Source: DATJFQ01 sp035495555
GTDB lineage: Bacteria > Acidobacteriota > Vicinamibacteria > Vicinamibacterales > 2-12-FULL-66-21
Assembly (NCBI GenBank): GCA_035495555.1
Contig: DATJFQ010000051.1
Span: 1-20,154, forward strand
Reading direction: 5' to 3'
Length of the DNA: 20,154 nt
Every line of letters begins with the position of its first letter. Position 1 is the stretch's first letter. Positions 8,184 to 15,259 of the stretch are shown here, one piece after another. The notes under the pieces were generated by a model. That model did no database searches. It saw nothing but the letters and a program-made list of their open reading frames with translations, and was not told the DNA's origin. The translations under genes and the position numbers were made by a program.

Positions 8184-8869
8184 CGCGATCCCGCATCCTG
8201 CTCGTGGACGACGAGCCGAGCCTGCTCGCGACGATTGCGCCGCTGCTCAGAGCGCAGGGCTACGACGTGGCGACGGCCACGAGCGGACAGGCCGCGCTCG
8301 ACGCCGCCGATCGGCAGACGCCGCACCTCGTGATCCTCGATCTTGGCCTGCCCGACATGGACGGCGTGGACGTCTGCCGGCGGCTGCGCGAGGGGCGGAG
8401 CATGCCGATCGTCGTACTGTCCGCTCGCGGCGCCGAACAGGACAAGGTGGCGGCGCTCGACGCCGGGGCGGACGATTACGTCACCAAGCCGTTCGGGTCC
8501 CAGGAACTGCTCGCCCGGGTCCGTGCCGCGCTCCGCCGCAGCGATGCAGCCGCGAGTCCTGCGGGGACGATCACGCGCGGAGCCCTCGTCATCGATGTCG
8601 ACCGCCGGCGTGTCATGCGCGGCGAGGAAGACGTGAGGCTCACGCCGAAAGAGTTCGAGCTGCTCGTACTCCTGGCACAGCACGCCGGACGGGTGCTGAC
8701 GCATCGCACGATCCTGAAGGCCATCTGGGGTCCCAATGCCGTGGACCAACCCGAACACCTGCGGGTCCTGATCAACGCGCTGCGCCGGAAGATCGAGCAG
8801 GATCCGTCGCGCCCCGAGTACATCAGGACCGAGCCATGGGTCGGCTATCGCTTCGCCGACGACGAGTGA
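8180..8869 (+). CDS. kdpE: KdpE, OmpR-family response regulator of K+ transport
   Basis: The protein has 229 residues, the normal size for KdpE (225 in E. coli). The receiver domain (1-120) has the acidic pair Asp10/Asp11, the phosphorylation site Asp54 in VILDLGLPDMDG, a Ser81 switch residue and Lys103 in the TKPF motif. A winged-helix DNA-binding domain (about 130-228) ends in TEPWVGYRF, which closely matches KdpE's TEPGVGYRF. The ATG overlaps the kinase stop codon as ATGA, so the pair is translationally coupled. Two sequences of KdpE-operator type lie in the window (6624-6640 and 13836-13852) and are its likely targets. The gene converges on kdpB with a 24-bp gap and no visible terminator. 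Confidence 0.93.
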   Translation: MTRSRILLVDDEPSLLATIAPLLRAQGYDVATATSGQAALDAADRQTPHLVILDLGLPDMDGVDVCRRLREGRSMPIVVLSARGAEQDKVAALDAGADDYVTKPFGSQELLARVRAALRRSDAAASPAGTITRGALVIDVDRRRVMRGEEDVRLTPKEFELLVLLAQHAGRVLTHRTILKAIWGPNAVDQPEHLRVLINALRRKIEQDPSRPEYIRTEPWVGYRFADDE

Positions 8870-8893
8870 CGATGACGATCGGTGCCGGCAGGG

Positions 8894-10891
8894 CTATGCA
8901 AGCCGAAGGGCCACAAGGACAACGTCGATGACCTTGATCCCCAGGAAGGGGAACAGCACGCCGCCCACAGCATAGATTAGAAGATTCCGGCGCAGAACCG
9001 CTGCGGCGCCAAGAGGCTTGTAGGCGATGCCCTTCAGCGCGAGCGGGATCAGGGCGACGATGATCACGGCGTTGAAGATGACCGCGGAGAGGATGGCGGA
9101 CTGCGGCGTCGCCAGGCGCATGATGTTCAGCGCGGTGAGCTGCGGAAATGCCAGGATGAACATCGCGGGGATGATCGCGAAATACTTCGCGACGTCGTTT
9201 GCGATCGAGAAGGTGGTCAAGGCGCCGCGGGTCATCAGCAGCTGTTTGCCGATTTCCACGATCTCGATGAGCTTCGTCGGGTTCGAGTCGAGATCGACCA
9301 TGTTGCCCGCCTCTTTGGCGGCCATCGTGCCCGTGTTCATCGCGACCCCGACGTCAGCCTGGGCGAGCGCCGGCGCGTCGTTCGTGCCGTCGCCGGTCAT
9401 CGCGACCATGCGGCCGTTCGTCTGTTCCTGCCGAATCAGCTTCAGCTTGTCTTCGGGCGTCGCCTGCGCCATGTAGTCATCGACCCCGGCCTCCGACGCG
9501 ATCGCGGCTGCCGTCAGCGGGTTGTCGCCGGTGATCATCACGGTTTTGATGCCCATCGCCCGCAGCTTCGCAAAACGGTCGCGAATGCCCCCTTTGACGA
9601 TGTCCTTGAGGTGGACCACGCCGAGCACGCGGCCGTTCTCGGCAACCGCCAGGGGAGTGCCGCCCTCGCGGGCGATGCGGTCCACCTGCTGCTTCAGCTC
9701 CGAAGGAATCGTGTTGCCGGCCCGTGCGACCAGCTTTTCGATCGCATCGACCGCGCCTTTGCGAATCTCGCGCCCGTCGAAGTCGACACCCGACATGCGC
9801 GTCTGCGCCGTGAACGGGACGAACGCTGCCTCGTGGGCCGCGAAGTCACGCCCCCGGATGCCGTACTTCTGTTTGGCGAGCACGACGATCGATCGCCCCT
9901 TCGGGGTTTCATCTGCAATCGAAGCCAGTTGCGCGGCATTGGCGAGGACCGCCTCGCTGACGCCCGGCGCGGGCCTGAACTCCGTTGCCTGACGGTTGCC
10001 CAGCGTGATGGTCCCGGTCTTGTCGAGCAGCAGCGTATCGACGTCACCGGCCGCCTCCACGGCACGCCCGGACATCGCGAGCACGTTGTGCTGGACGAGG
10101 CGGTCCATGCCGGCGATGCCGATCGCCGAGATGAGCGCTCCGATCGTGGTGGGAATCAGGCAGACCAGCAGTGCGATCAGCACGGGAATCGGGATGGACG
10201 TTCCCGCATACATCGCAAAGGGCTGGAGCGTGACGACCACGAGCAGGAAGACGAGCGTGAGCACCGCGAGCAGGATCGTCAGCGCAATCTCGTTCGGCGT
10301 CTTCTGGCGTACAGCGCCCTCGACGAGCGCAATCATGCGATCGAGAAACGTCTCGCCGGGATTCGACGTGATCCGGACTTTGATCCAGTCGGAAAGCACA
10401 CGCGTGCCGCCGGTCACCGCCGAGCGGTCGCCGCCGACCTCGCGGATCACAGGCGCCGATTCGCCGGTGATTGCCGACTCGTCCACGCTGGCCACGCCTT
10501 CGACGATGTCGCCGTCACCGGGAATCAGGCCGCCGGCTTCGACGAGCACGACGTCGCCTGCCCGAAGGACACTCGCTGCGACGCTTTCGCGGACCCCGTC
10601 GGGCCGGAGGCGGGTCGCGATCGTCTCCGCTTTCGCTTTTCGAAGGGTCGCCGCCTGCGCCTTCCCGCGCCCTTCCGCCATCGCTTCCGCGAAGTTGGCG
10701 AAGACGACCGTGAACCATAGCCAGAACGCGACCTGCCCGGTGAAGAGCGGAGCCCCGGAGTGCGAGAACACCTCCTCCGCGAACGCGATGGTCGTGAGGA
10801 GGCTGCCGACTTCGACGATGAACATCACGGGGTTGCGTATCTGGACGCGCGGATCGAGCTTGCGAAAGGAATCCGCGATCGCTGGGCCCAC
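8894..10891 (-). CDS. kdpB: KdpB, P-type ATPase subunit of the Kdp K+ pump, with a start-proximal frameshift
   Basis: From GTG 10891 the protein has 665 residues (682 in E. coli). It hydrolyses ATP to drive K+ uptake through KdpA. Motifs are intact: TGES (142-145, with Ser145 at the inhibitory phosphorylation site known in E. coli), the phosphorylated Asp290 in DKTGTIT, TGDN, TGDGTNDAPALA, and NDVAKYFAIIPA with the TM5 Asp and Lys. The GTG is probably not the original start. The same frame continues upstream as TPDLVWDPAIV, which matches the KdpB N-terminus, and reaches a TGA without a start. An ATG at 10935 with a good Shine-Dalgarno encodes MSERA, as expected for KdpB, but is one base out of frame. 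So one base seems to be missing between about 10900 and 10930. The gene follows kdpC, not kdpA. Confidence 0.92.
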   Translation of the reverse strand: MGPAIADSFRKLDPRVQIRNPVMFIVEVGSLLTTIAFAEEVFSHSGAPLFTGQVAFWLWFTVVFANFAEAMAEGRGKAQAATLRKAKAETIATRLRPDGVRESVAASVLRAGDVVLVEAGGLIPGDGDIVEGVASVDESAITGESAPVIREVGGDRSAVTGGTRVLSDWIKVRITSNPGETFLDRMIALVEGAVRQKTPNEIALTILLAVLTLVFLLVVVTLQPFAMYAGTSIPIPVLIALLVCLIPTTIGALISAIGIAGMDRLVQHNVLAMSGRAVEAAGDVDTLLLDKTGTITLGNRQATEFRPAPGVSEAVLANAAQLASIADETPKGRSIVVLAKQKYGIRGRDFAAHEAAFVPFTAQTRMSGVDFDGREIRKGAVDAIEKLVARAGNTIPSELKQQVDRIAREGGTPLAVAENGRVLGVVHLKDIVKGGIRDRFAKLRAMGIKTVMITGDNPLTAAAIASEAGVDDYMAQATPEDKLKLIRQEQTNGRMVAMTGDGTNDAPALAQADVGVAMNTGTMAAKEAGNMVDLDSNPTKLIEIVEIGKQLLMTRGALTTFSIANDVAKYFAIIPAMFILAFPQLTALNIMRLATPQSAILSAVIFNAVIIVALIPLALKGIAYKPLGAAAVLRRNLLIYAVGGVLFPFLGIKVIDVVLVALRLA

Positions 10892-10932
10892 GATGGCCGG
10901 GTCCCAGACGAGATCCGGCGTGCGCGTTCACT

Positions 10933-10947
10933 CATGGCGTATCTCTC
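10933..10947 (-). promoter_or_regulatory. Strong ribosome-binding site and ATG out of frame with kdpB
   Basis: On the minus strand GAGAG (10947-10943) is 7 bases from ATG (10935-10933), 18 bases after the kdpC stop. This is the most natural start for kdpB, yet it enters a different frame from the KdpB protein. It is the main evidence for a lost base in the start region. Confidence 0.6.
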
Positions 10948-10953
10948 AGTTCC

Positions 10954-11541
10954 TCATGGCAGCGCCTGGGCTGAGGCGAAGGTCTCGTCGAGCGCCAGGT
11001 TCAGCTCGAGGACGTTGACGCGCGCCCGGCCAAGGAAGCCCAGCGCGGGCGGCGCGGTGTGCGCGCGTATCAACGCCTGCACGCGCTCGACGGAAACCCC
11101 ACGCGCTCGCGCGACCCGCGCAACCTGGACTTCGGCCGCTGCCGGCGGGATGTCCGGGTCCATGCCGCTTCCGCTCATCGTCACCATCTCGGAGGGTATG
11201 CGGCCCGCGGTGACGCCGTCCTCCCGCATGATGGCGTCGCGCCGCTCGCGAACGGCCTTCAGGAAATCCCGGTTCGAAGGACCGTAGTTGCTGCCTCCTG
11301 TGGCCGCCGCGTTGTAATCAACGGCGGAGGGTCGCGGGTGGAAGTACCGCGGCTCGCTGAACTGGCGGGCGATGAGGCGCGACCCGAGGACCGTGCCGTC
11401 GATTCGGTAAATCAGGCTGCCCTCCGCCTGCTCACGGAACATCGTCTGCCCGATGCCCCAGAGCAGCACGTGATAGCCGCCACCCGTCATCAGCATCAAC
11501 AGAACCGTGAAGACAACGCCGCGCCGAACCTCAGTGAACAT
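10954..11541 (-). CDS. kdpC: KdpC, accessory subunit of the Kdp K+ pump
   Basis: The protein has 195 residues (190 in E. coli). KdpC is a single-pass membrane protein that stabilises the KdpAB complex and supports ATP binding. The start is ATG 11541 (MFTEVRRGVVF); the next segment VLLMLMTGGGYHVLLWG is the N-terminal membrane helix. Family blocks follow: FHPRPSAVDYNAAATGGSNYGPSN, then VTMSGSGMDPDIPPAAAEVQVARVA and RVNVLELNLALD near the end. The gap to kdpA is 25 bases and contains a short tandem GGTTCGA repeat, with GAGG copies that could serve as ribosome-binding site. It lies between kdpA and kdpB, whereas in most operons kdpC follows kdpB. The protein itself looks complete. Confidence 0.92.
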   Translation of the reverse strand: MFTEVRRGVVFTVLLMLMTGGGYHVLLWGIGQTMFREQAEGSLIYRIDGTVLGSRLIARQFSEPRYFHPRPSAVDYNAAATGGSNYGPSNRDFLKAVRERRDAIMREDGVTAGRIPSEMVTMSGSGMDPDIPPAAAEVQVARVARARGVSVERVQALIRAHTAPPALGFLGRARVNVLELNLALDETFASAQALP

Positions 11542-11566
11542 AACCTCGAACCTCGAACCTCCGGCC

Positions 11567-13051
11567 TCACCGCATTGCGAGATACTCGGCAATAGGACCA
11601 AGTACCGCGACCGGCATGAACATCAGCAATCCGAGAATGACCACCACCGCCCAGAGCGTGAACCCGAACGTCGCCGTCTCCGCGCGGAGCGAGCCGGCCG
11701 TCTCCGGGGCCGCGGGCTTCGCCCCGAGAATGCCGGCGAGACCGAGCGGCGCGATGATCGGGATGTAACGCGACAACAGCATCACCAGCCCGCAGGAGAT
11801 GTTCCAGAAGGGCGTGTTGTCGCCGAGGCCCTCGAAACCGTATCCATTGTTGGCGGCGGCGGACGAGAACTCGTACAACATTTCCGAGAAACCGTGAGGG
11901 CCGGGATTGTGGAGCCAGGCGAGCGCCGCGTCTGGATGCGCCGTCGTCGCCCACACGTAACACGCGATTGCGGCCCCGACGAGAATGGCGAGCGGGTGCC
12001 AGAGCAGGGCGAGGCTCGCGAGCTTCATCTCCTTGGCCTCGACTTTCTTGCCCAGGAACTCGGGCGTCCGGCCGATCATCATGCCGGCCACGAATACAGC
12101 AACGATGATGAAGATCAGCATGTTGATGAAGCCCACGCCGACGCCGCCGAAGATGTTGTTCAGCCACATGCCCATCATCGGCATCAGCCCGCCAAGCGGC
12201 GTCAGCGAGTCCTGCATCGCATTCACGGATCCGTTCGACGTCACGGTCGTCGCCACCGACCAGAGCGCGGACATACCGGAGCCGAACCTCACCTCCTTGC
12301 CTTCCATCGAGCCGGTGGACTGATCGATGCCCATCGCACTGATCGCGGGATTTCCCCTGGCGTCCTGCGCGACCCCGAAGGCCACCATCGGCAGGTACAG
12401 CGCGAGCATCGTCAGAAAGACCATGACGGCAAGTCCGCGGCGGCGCACCATCGCGCCGAGCGTCCACACCATGGCCATTGGGATGACGGTGATGCACCAG
12501 GTCTCCACGAAGTTGGAGATGGGCGTCGGGTTTTCGTACGGGTGGGCGGAATTCGGTCCGAAATAACCGCCGCCGTTCGTGCCGAGCTGCTTGATGGCGA
12601 CTTCGGGGGCGACGCCGCCGCGCGCGATCGTCTGCGCGGCACCTTCCACGGTCGTCGCTCTCGCGGCGCCATGGAACGTCATCGGCGTTCCCTGCCACAT
12701 GAGAATCACGGCCACCAGAACGGCCAGGGGCAGGAACAGGCGGACGGTGGCGCGAGTCACGTCGACATAGAAATTGCCGAGCGTCTGCAGCCGGTTCCCG
12801 CCGAGGCCGCGGATGATCGCGATACAGGCCGCCACACCGGTTGCGGCGGTGACAAACTGCAGAAAGGTGATGACGGCCATCTGACTGAGATAAGACAGCC
12901 CGGTCTCACCGCTGTAGTGCTGCAGGTTCGTGTTCGTAACGAAGCTCGAAATCGTGTTGAAAGCCAGCGTCGGATCCATGTTGCCGATGCCGTCGGGATT
13001 GAGGGGCAGCCACTTCTGGAGCGTGACGATCGCGAACGTCAGGAGCCACAT
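11567..13051 (-). CDS. kdpA: KdpA, K+-translocating subunit, truncated at the N-terminus
   Basis: KdpA forms the K+ pore of the Kdp pump. From ATG 13051 the protein has 494 residues (557 in E. coli). Selectivity-filter segments are present: VTNTNLQHYSGE (about 38-49), GTNGGGYFGPNSAHPYENPT (157-176), a region around NGSVNAMQDSLTPLGG, and SSAAANNGYGFEGL; the end ALGPIAEYLAMR-like is normal. The 13051 ATG lies inside the second helix. In-frame homology continues upstream as GLDPADPREQQDWKQYSRSL to about 13138, but no ATG, GTG or TTG is there, and a TGA ends the frame at 13166-13168. The first helix (about 48 residues of E. coli KdpA) is absent; its place is taken by the porin-like ORF in another frame. 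Re-initiation at 13051, 18 bases after that ORF's stop, could give a KdpA lacking helix 1. Function is doubtful. Confidence 0.88.
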   Translation of the reverse strand: MWLLTFAIVTLQKWLPLNPDGIGNMDPTLAFNTISSFVTNTNLQHYSGETGLSYLSQMAVITFLQFVTAATGVAACIAIIRGLGGNRLQTLGNFYVDVTRATVRLFLPLAVLVAVILMWQGTPMTFHGAARATTVEGAAQTIARGGVAPEVAIKQLGTNGGGYFGPNSAHPYENPTPISNFVETWCITVIPMAMVWTLGAMVRRRGLAVMVFLTMLALYLPMVAFGVAQDARGNPAISAMGIDQSTGSMEGKEVRFGSGMSALWSVATTVTSNGSVNAMQDSLTPLGGLMPMMGMWLNNIFGGVGVGFINMLIFIIVAVFVAGMMIGRTPEFLGKKVEAKEMKLASLALLWHPLAILVGAAIACYVWATTAHPDAALAWLHNPGPHGFSEMLYEFSSAAANNGYGFEGLGDNTPFWNISCGLVMLLSRYIPIIAPLGLAGILGAKPAAPETAGSLRAETATFGFTLWAVVVILGLLMFMPVAVLGPIAEYLAMR

Positions 13052-13068
13052 GACGACGTTCGAGATGA

Positions 13069-13791
13069 TCAGCGACCGCGAATACTGCTTCCAGTCCTGC
13101 TGCTCGCGGGGATCGGCGGGGTCCAGGCCGAGCCGACCTGTCTGATCCCGCCGAAGAGACGATCGTCATGCAGATACTCGTAGCGCGCCGCGACTGCCGC
13201 CGGCGCGGTGACCTGGTAGCGGGCGTACGCGCCGGCGCCTTCCAGAACGAGCGCGGTTTCTCCGCTGTGCACCTGGTTCGAGGTATGCGACAGGTCCACG
13301 CCCAGCGTCACCGCACTCGTCGGCGTCAGGGCCGCCTGCGTATCGAACACCCTGAACCAGCCATCGGGTCCGTTTGGAACGCCGTTGTCGGCCTGCTCCT
13401 GACCGAAGTAATAGCTCGTCGTCCACGCGAGGTTCTTCACGGGGCCTCCGAAGGTCGCCCCGAGCTTCAGGTGCGACCAGATGTCCGTGTCGGCCGGTGC
13501 AGGCGTCTGCGCCGGCGCCGAGGGCTCCTGCGCGCGCGCCGCGCGGGTGCCGAGCAGCAACACGAGTATGGCGAGCAGCGCCAGGATCGTCACCGTCATT
13601 CCGAACCAGTGGCTGCGCCGCGGCGTCGCCAGAAACCTGACGCCCGCCTGGCTGGAGGCGCACTCAACGAGCTTGATCTCGAGCAACTCCTGAATCGCCT
13701 CGTCGATCAGCGCCAGCTTCTCATCGCGATCGCCGGAAATGCGCCGCGCCAGAATGTCGTATTGCGGCTGCGGCTTCGCGTACCGGGCCAT
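13069..13791 (-). CDS. Composite ORF: unknown N-terminal segment, signal-peptide-like helix and a fragment of a Bbp2-type porin
   Basis: The ORF has 240 residues from ATG 13791, which has GGAGG very close (1 base). Residues 1-58 are soluble, charged, with a helical stretch (EKLALIDEAIQELLEI), and I do not recognise them. Residues 58-88 (RRSHWFG, a long hydrophobic run, ARAQE) look like a signal peptide of an exported protein; ATG at 13599 could be its real start. Residues 105-218 have beta-barrel character and resemble the later middle part of outer-membrane porins of the beta-barrel-porin-2 type (YYFGQEQADN, AGAYARYQV, ARYEYLHDDRLFGG). The usual barrel start and the C-terminal strands are both missing. 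The last 22 residues come from reading kdpA DNA in the wrong frame. It follows a KdpE-like operator and precedes kdpA. It is probably a deletion remnant rather than a working porin. Confidence 0.55.
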   Translation of the reverse strand: MARYAKPQPQYDILARRISGDRDEKLALIDEAIQELLEIKLVECASSQAGVRFLATPRRSHWFGMTVTILALLAILVLLLGTRAARAQEPSAPAQTPAPADTDIWSHLKLGATFGGPVKNLAWTTSYYFGQEQADNGVPNGPDGWFRVFDTQAALTPTSAVTLGVDLSHTSNQVHSGETALVLEGAGAYARYQVTAPAAVAARYEYLHDDRLFGGIRQVGSAWTPPIPASSRTGSSIRGR

Positions 13792-13835
13792 GCCTCCAAC
13801 ATAGAGAGCCGCACGTTGAAAAGGGCTTAGAAACC

Positions 13836-13852
13836 GGTAAAAAGTCCGTAAA
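13836..13852 (-). promoter_or_regulatory. Putative KdpE operator between the kdp structural genes and kdpD-N
   Basis: On the minus strand the site reads TTTACG-GACTT-TTTACC: two direct half-sites with a 5-bp spacer, as at 6624-6640 and as in the E. coli kdp operator. It sits in the gap between the divergent composite ORF/kdpACB unit and kdpD-N. A possible -10 hexamer TATGTT lies about 32 bases downstream toward the kdp genes (13803-13798). Confidence 0.68.
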
Positions 13853-13894
13853 GTCCCGAGAGAGGGTTCCGGCCGGCTGTAGCATGAAGACGCC

Positions 13895-15025
13895 GTGAGT
13901 GAAGCCACGCGTCCCTCCGCCGAAGCGCTGCTGGAGCGGCTGAAGAGCGAATTGCGTGCGCGGCTGCGCGTCTACATCGGCGCGGCGCCCGGAGTAGGGA
14001 AGACGTACAGCATGCTGCGCGATGCACGCGCCGCAAGGGCGTCGGGGGTGGACGTCGTCGTGGGGTTCGTCGAAACCTACGGACGCGCCGAGACCGTGGC
14101 CCAACTCGGTGATCTGGAGGTGCTGCCCTTAGGCAAGCTGTCGTATCGCAACGCGGTCCTCGAGGAGATGGATCTCGCCGCGATTCTCGCGCGGAAGCCG
14201 GCGCTCTGCATCGTGGATGAACTCGCGCACTCCAATGCGCCAGGGAGCCGGAATCCGAAGCGGTATCAGGACGTCCTCGAGCTGCTCGACGGGGGGATCA
14301 GCGTCATGACCGCGATCAATATCCAGCACCTCGAGACGCTGAACGATCTCGTCAGCCGCGAGACCGGGGTTCGCGTTCGGGAGACAGTGCCGGACACGTT
14401 CCTCGATCGCGCAGACGAAGTGATCAACGTGGACGCGACCGTCGAGGAGCTGAGGACGCGCCTGCGTCAGGGGAAGATTTACAAGCCCGAGAAGGTCGAG
14501 CAGGCGCTGACGAACTTCTTTCGCGAGGGCAACCTGTCCACGCTGCGCGAGCTGGCGCTGCGAGCCGTTGCCGACGAGGTCGGCGAGAAAGCCGCCTCTC
14601 TTCGCGCGCGCGAGGGCCTCGAGCCGGCGCTGATTCCCGAACGCGTGATGGTCTGCATGAGTGCGAGCGCCAGCGGCCCGCGCGTGATTCGGGCCGGGGC
14701 GCGGATCGCCAGCCGCCTCGGCGCGCGCTGGTATGCGGTGTACGTCGAGACCCCCAGGGAGGCGCCAGAACGGATCAACTCGGGCGATCGGGCGCACCTC
14801 GAAAAGAACATCGCGCTCGCCGAGAGCCTCGGTGCGACAGTCGTCCGCGTGCGCGCGGGTCGAGCCGCCGACGGACTGATCGCATTCGCCCAGCGCGAAG
14901 GGATTACCCACGTCATCTTCGGGCAGAGCGCTCGCAATCGCATGGAGATCCTGCTGAAGGGATCGACCCTGAATCGGTTCCTGGAGGAGGTGAGAGACGC
15001 GGCGGTGCAGGTGGTTCCGGTGTGA
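13895..15025 (+). CDS. kdpD: Sensor half of KdpD (KdpD ATP-binding domain plus USP domain), no kinase domain
   Basis: The protein has 376 residues and matches the cytoplasmic N-terminal part of KdpD. Walker A is GAAPGVGKT (29-37) and the Walker B-like block is IVDELAHSNAPGSRN (106-120), both KdpD hallmarks. A universal-stress-protein domain follows (about 249-376). It contains SAS at 256-258 and WYAVY at 279-283, exactly 20 residues apart. This fits the SxS-x20-FTAxY motif described for c-di-AMP binding by S. aureus KdpD, with Trp-Tyr replacing Phe-Thr. There is no membrane segment. It probably works with the separate kinase at 6675-8183. Stand-alone KdpD N-terminal proteins are known in cyanobacteria such as Anabaena. 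The start is GTG 13895; no Shine-Dalgarno is visible, and TAGCAT at 13880-13885 may be a -10 box. Confidence 0.9.
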   Translation: MSEATRPSAEALLERLKSELRARLRVYIGAAPGVGKTYSMLRDARAARASGVDVVVGFVETYGRAETVAQLGDLEVLPLGKLSYRNAVLEEMDLAAILARKPALCIVDELAHSNAPGSRNPKRYQDVLELLDGGISVMTAINIQHLETLNDLVSRETGVRVRETVPDTFLDRADEVINVDATVEELRTRLRQGKIYKPEKVEQALTNFFREGNLSTLRELALRAVADEVGEKAASLRAREGLEPALIPERVMVCMSASASGPRVIRAGARIASRLGARWYAVYVETPREAPERINSGDRAHLEKNIALAESLGATVVRVRAGRAADGLIAFAQREGITHVIFGQSARNRMEILLKGSTLNRFLEEVRDAAVQVVPV

Positions 15026-15096
15026 AGAAGCGGGATGCTGTTCACGATCCCGGCCGGCGAGATCAGCCGTTCTGTGATATTGATTGCGCACACCCC

Positions 15097-15255
15097 ATGC
15101 AGAACCTCGGCGAATACGGCGGCTTGGCCGGGATGGGCGCCGGAATCCAGTCGGCTGCCGATTGGGTCGGCAACAGCTTCGATCGGGACCGCGGCGTCTG
15201 GATCGGCGCCGCCGTCGTCATCGTCCTCCTGCTGTTTGTTTTCCGGCGCCGATAA
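15097..15255 (+). CDS. Small putative tail-anchored membrane protein
   Basis: The ORF has 52 residues from ATG 15097. The N-terminal half is Gly-rich (NLGEYGGLAGMGAGIQSAADW); the end is one hydrophobic helix (WIGAAVVIVLLLFVF) followed by RRR, which suggests a C-terminal membrane anchor. A longer version from GTG 15022 would overlap the kdpD-N stop codon as GTGA, which would couple translation, but its extra 25 residues look unlike a protein. No ribosome-binding site is visible before 15097. I do not recognise the family. It is too long for KdpF and does not resemble it. It might act with KdpD-N, from position only. Confidence 0.45.
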   Translation: MQNLGEYGGLAGMGAGIQSAADWVGNSFDRDRGVWIGAAVVIVLLLFVFRRR

Positions 15256-15259
15256 TTCC

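Noticed and set aside
13545..13599. KdpF-like peptide in the hydrophobic run MTVTILALLAILVLLLG
   Set aside because: The run is followed by ARAQEP and a barrel sequence, so it looks like a signal peptide. It lacks the KdpF ending and is not directly before kdpA.
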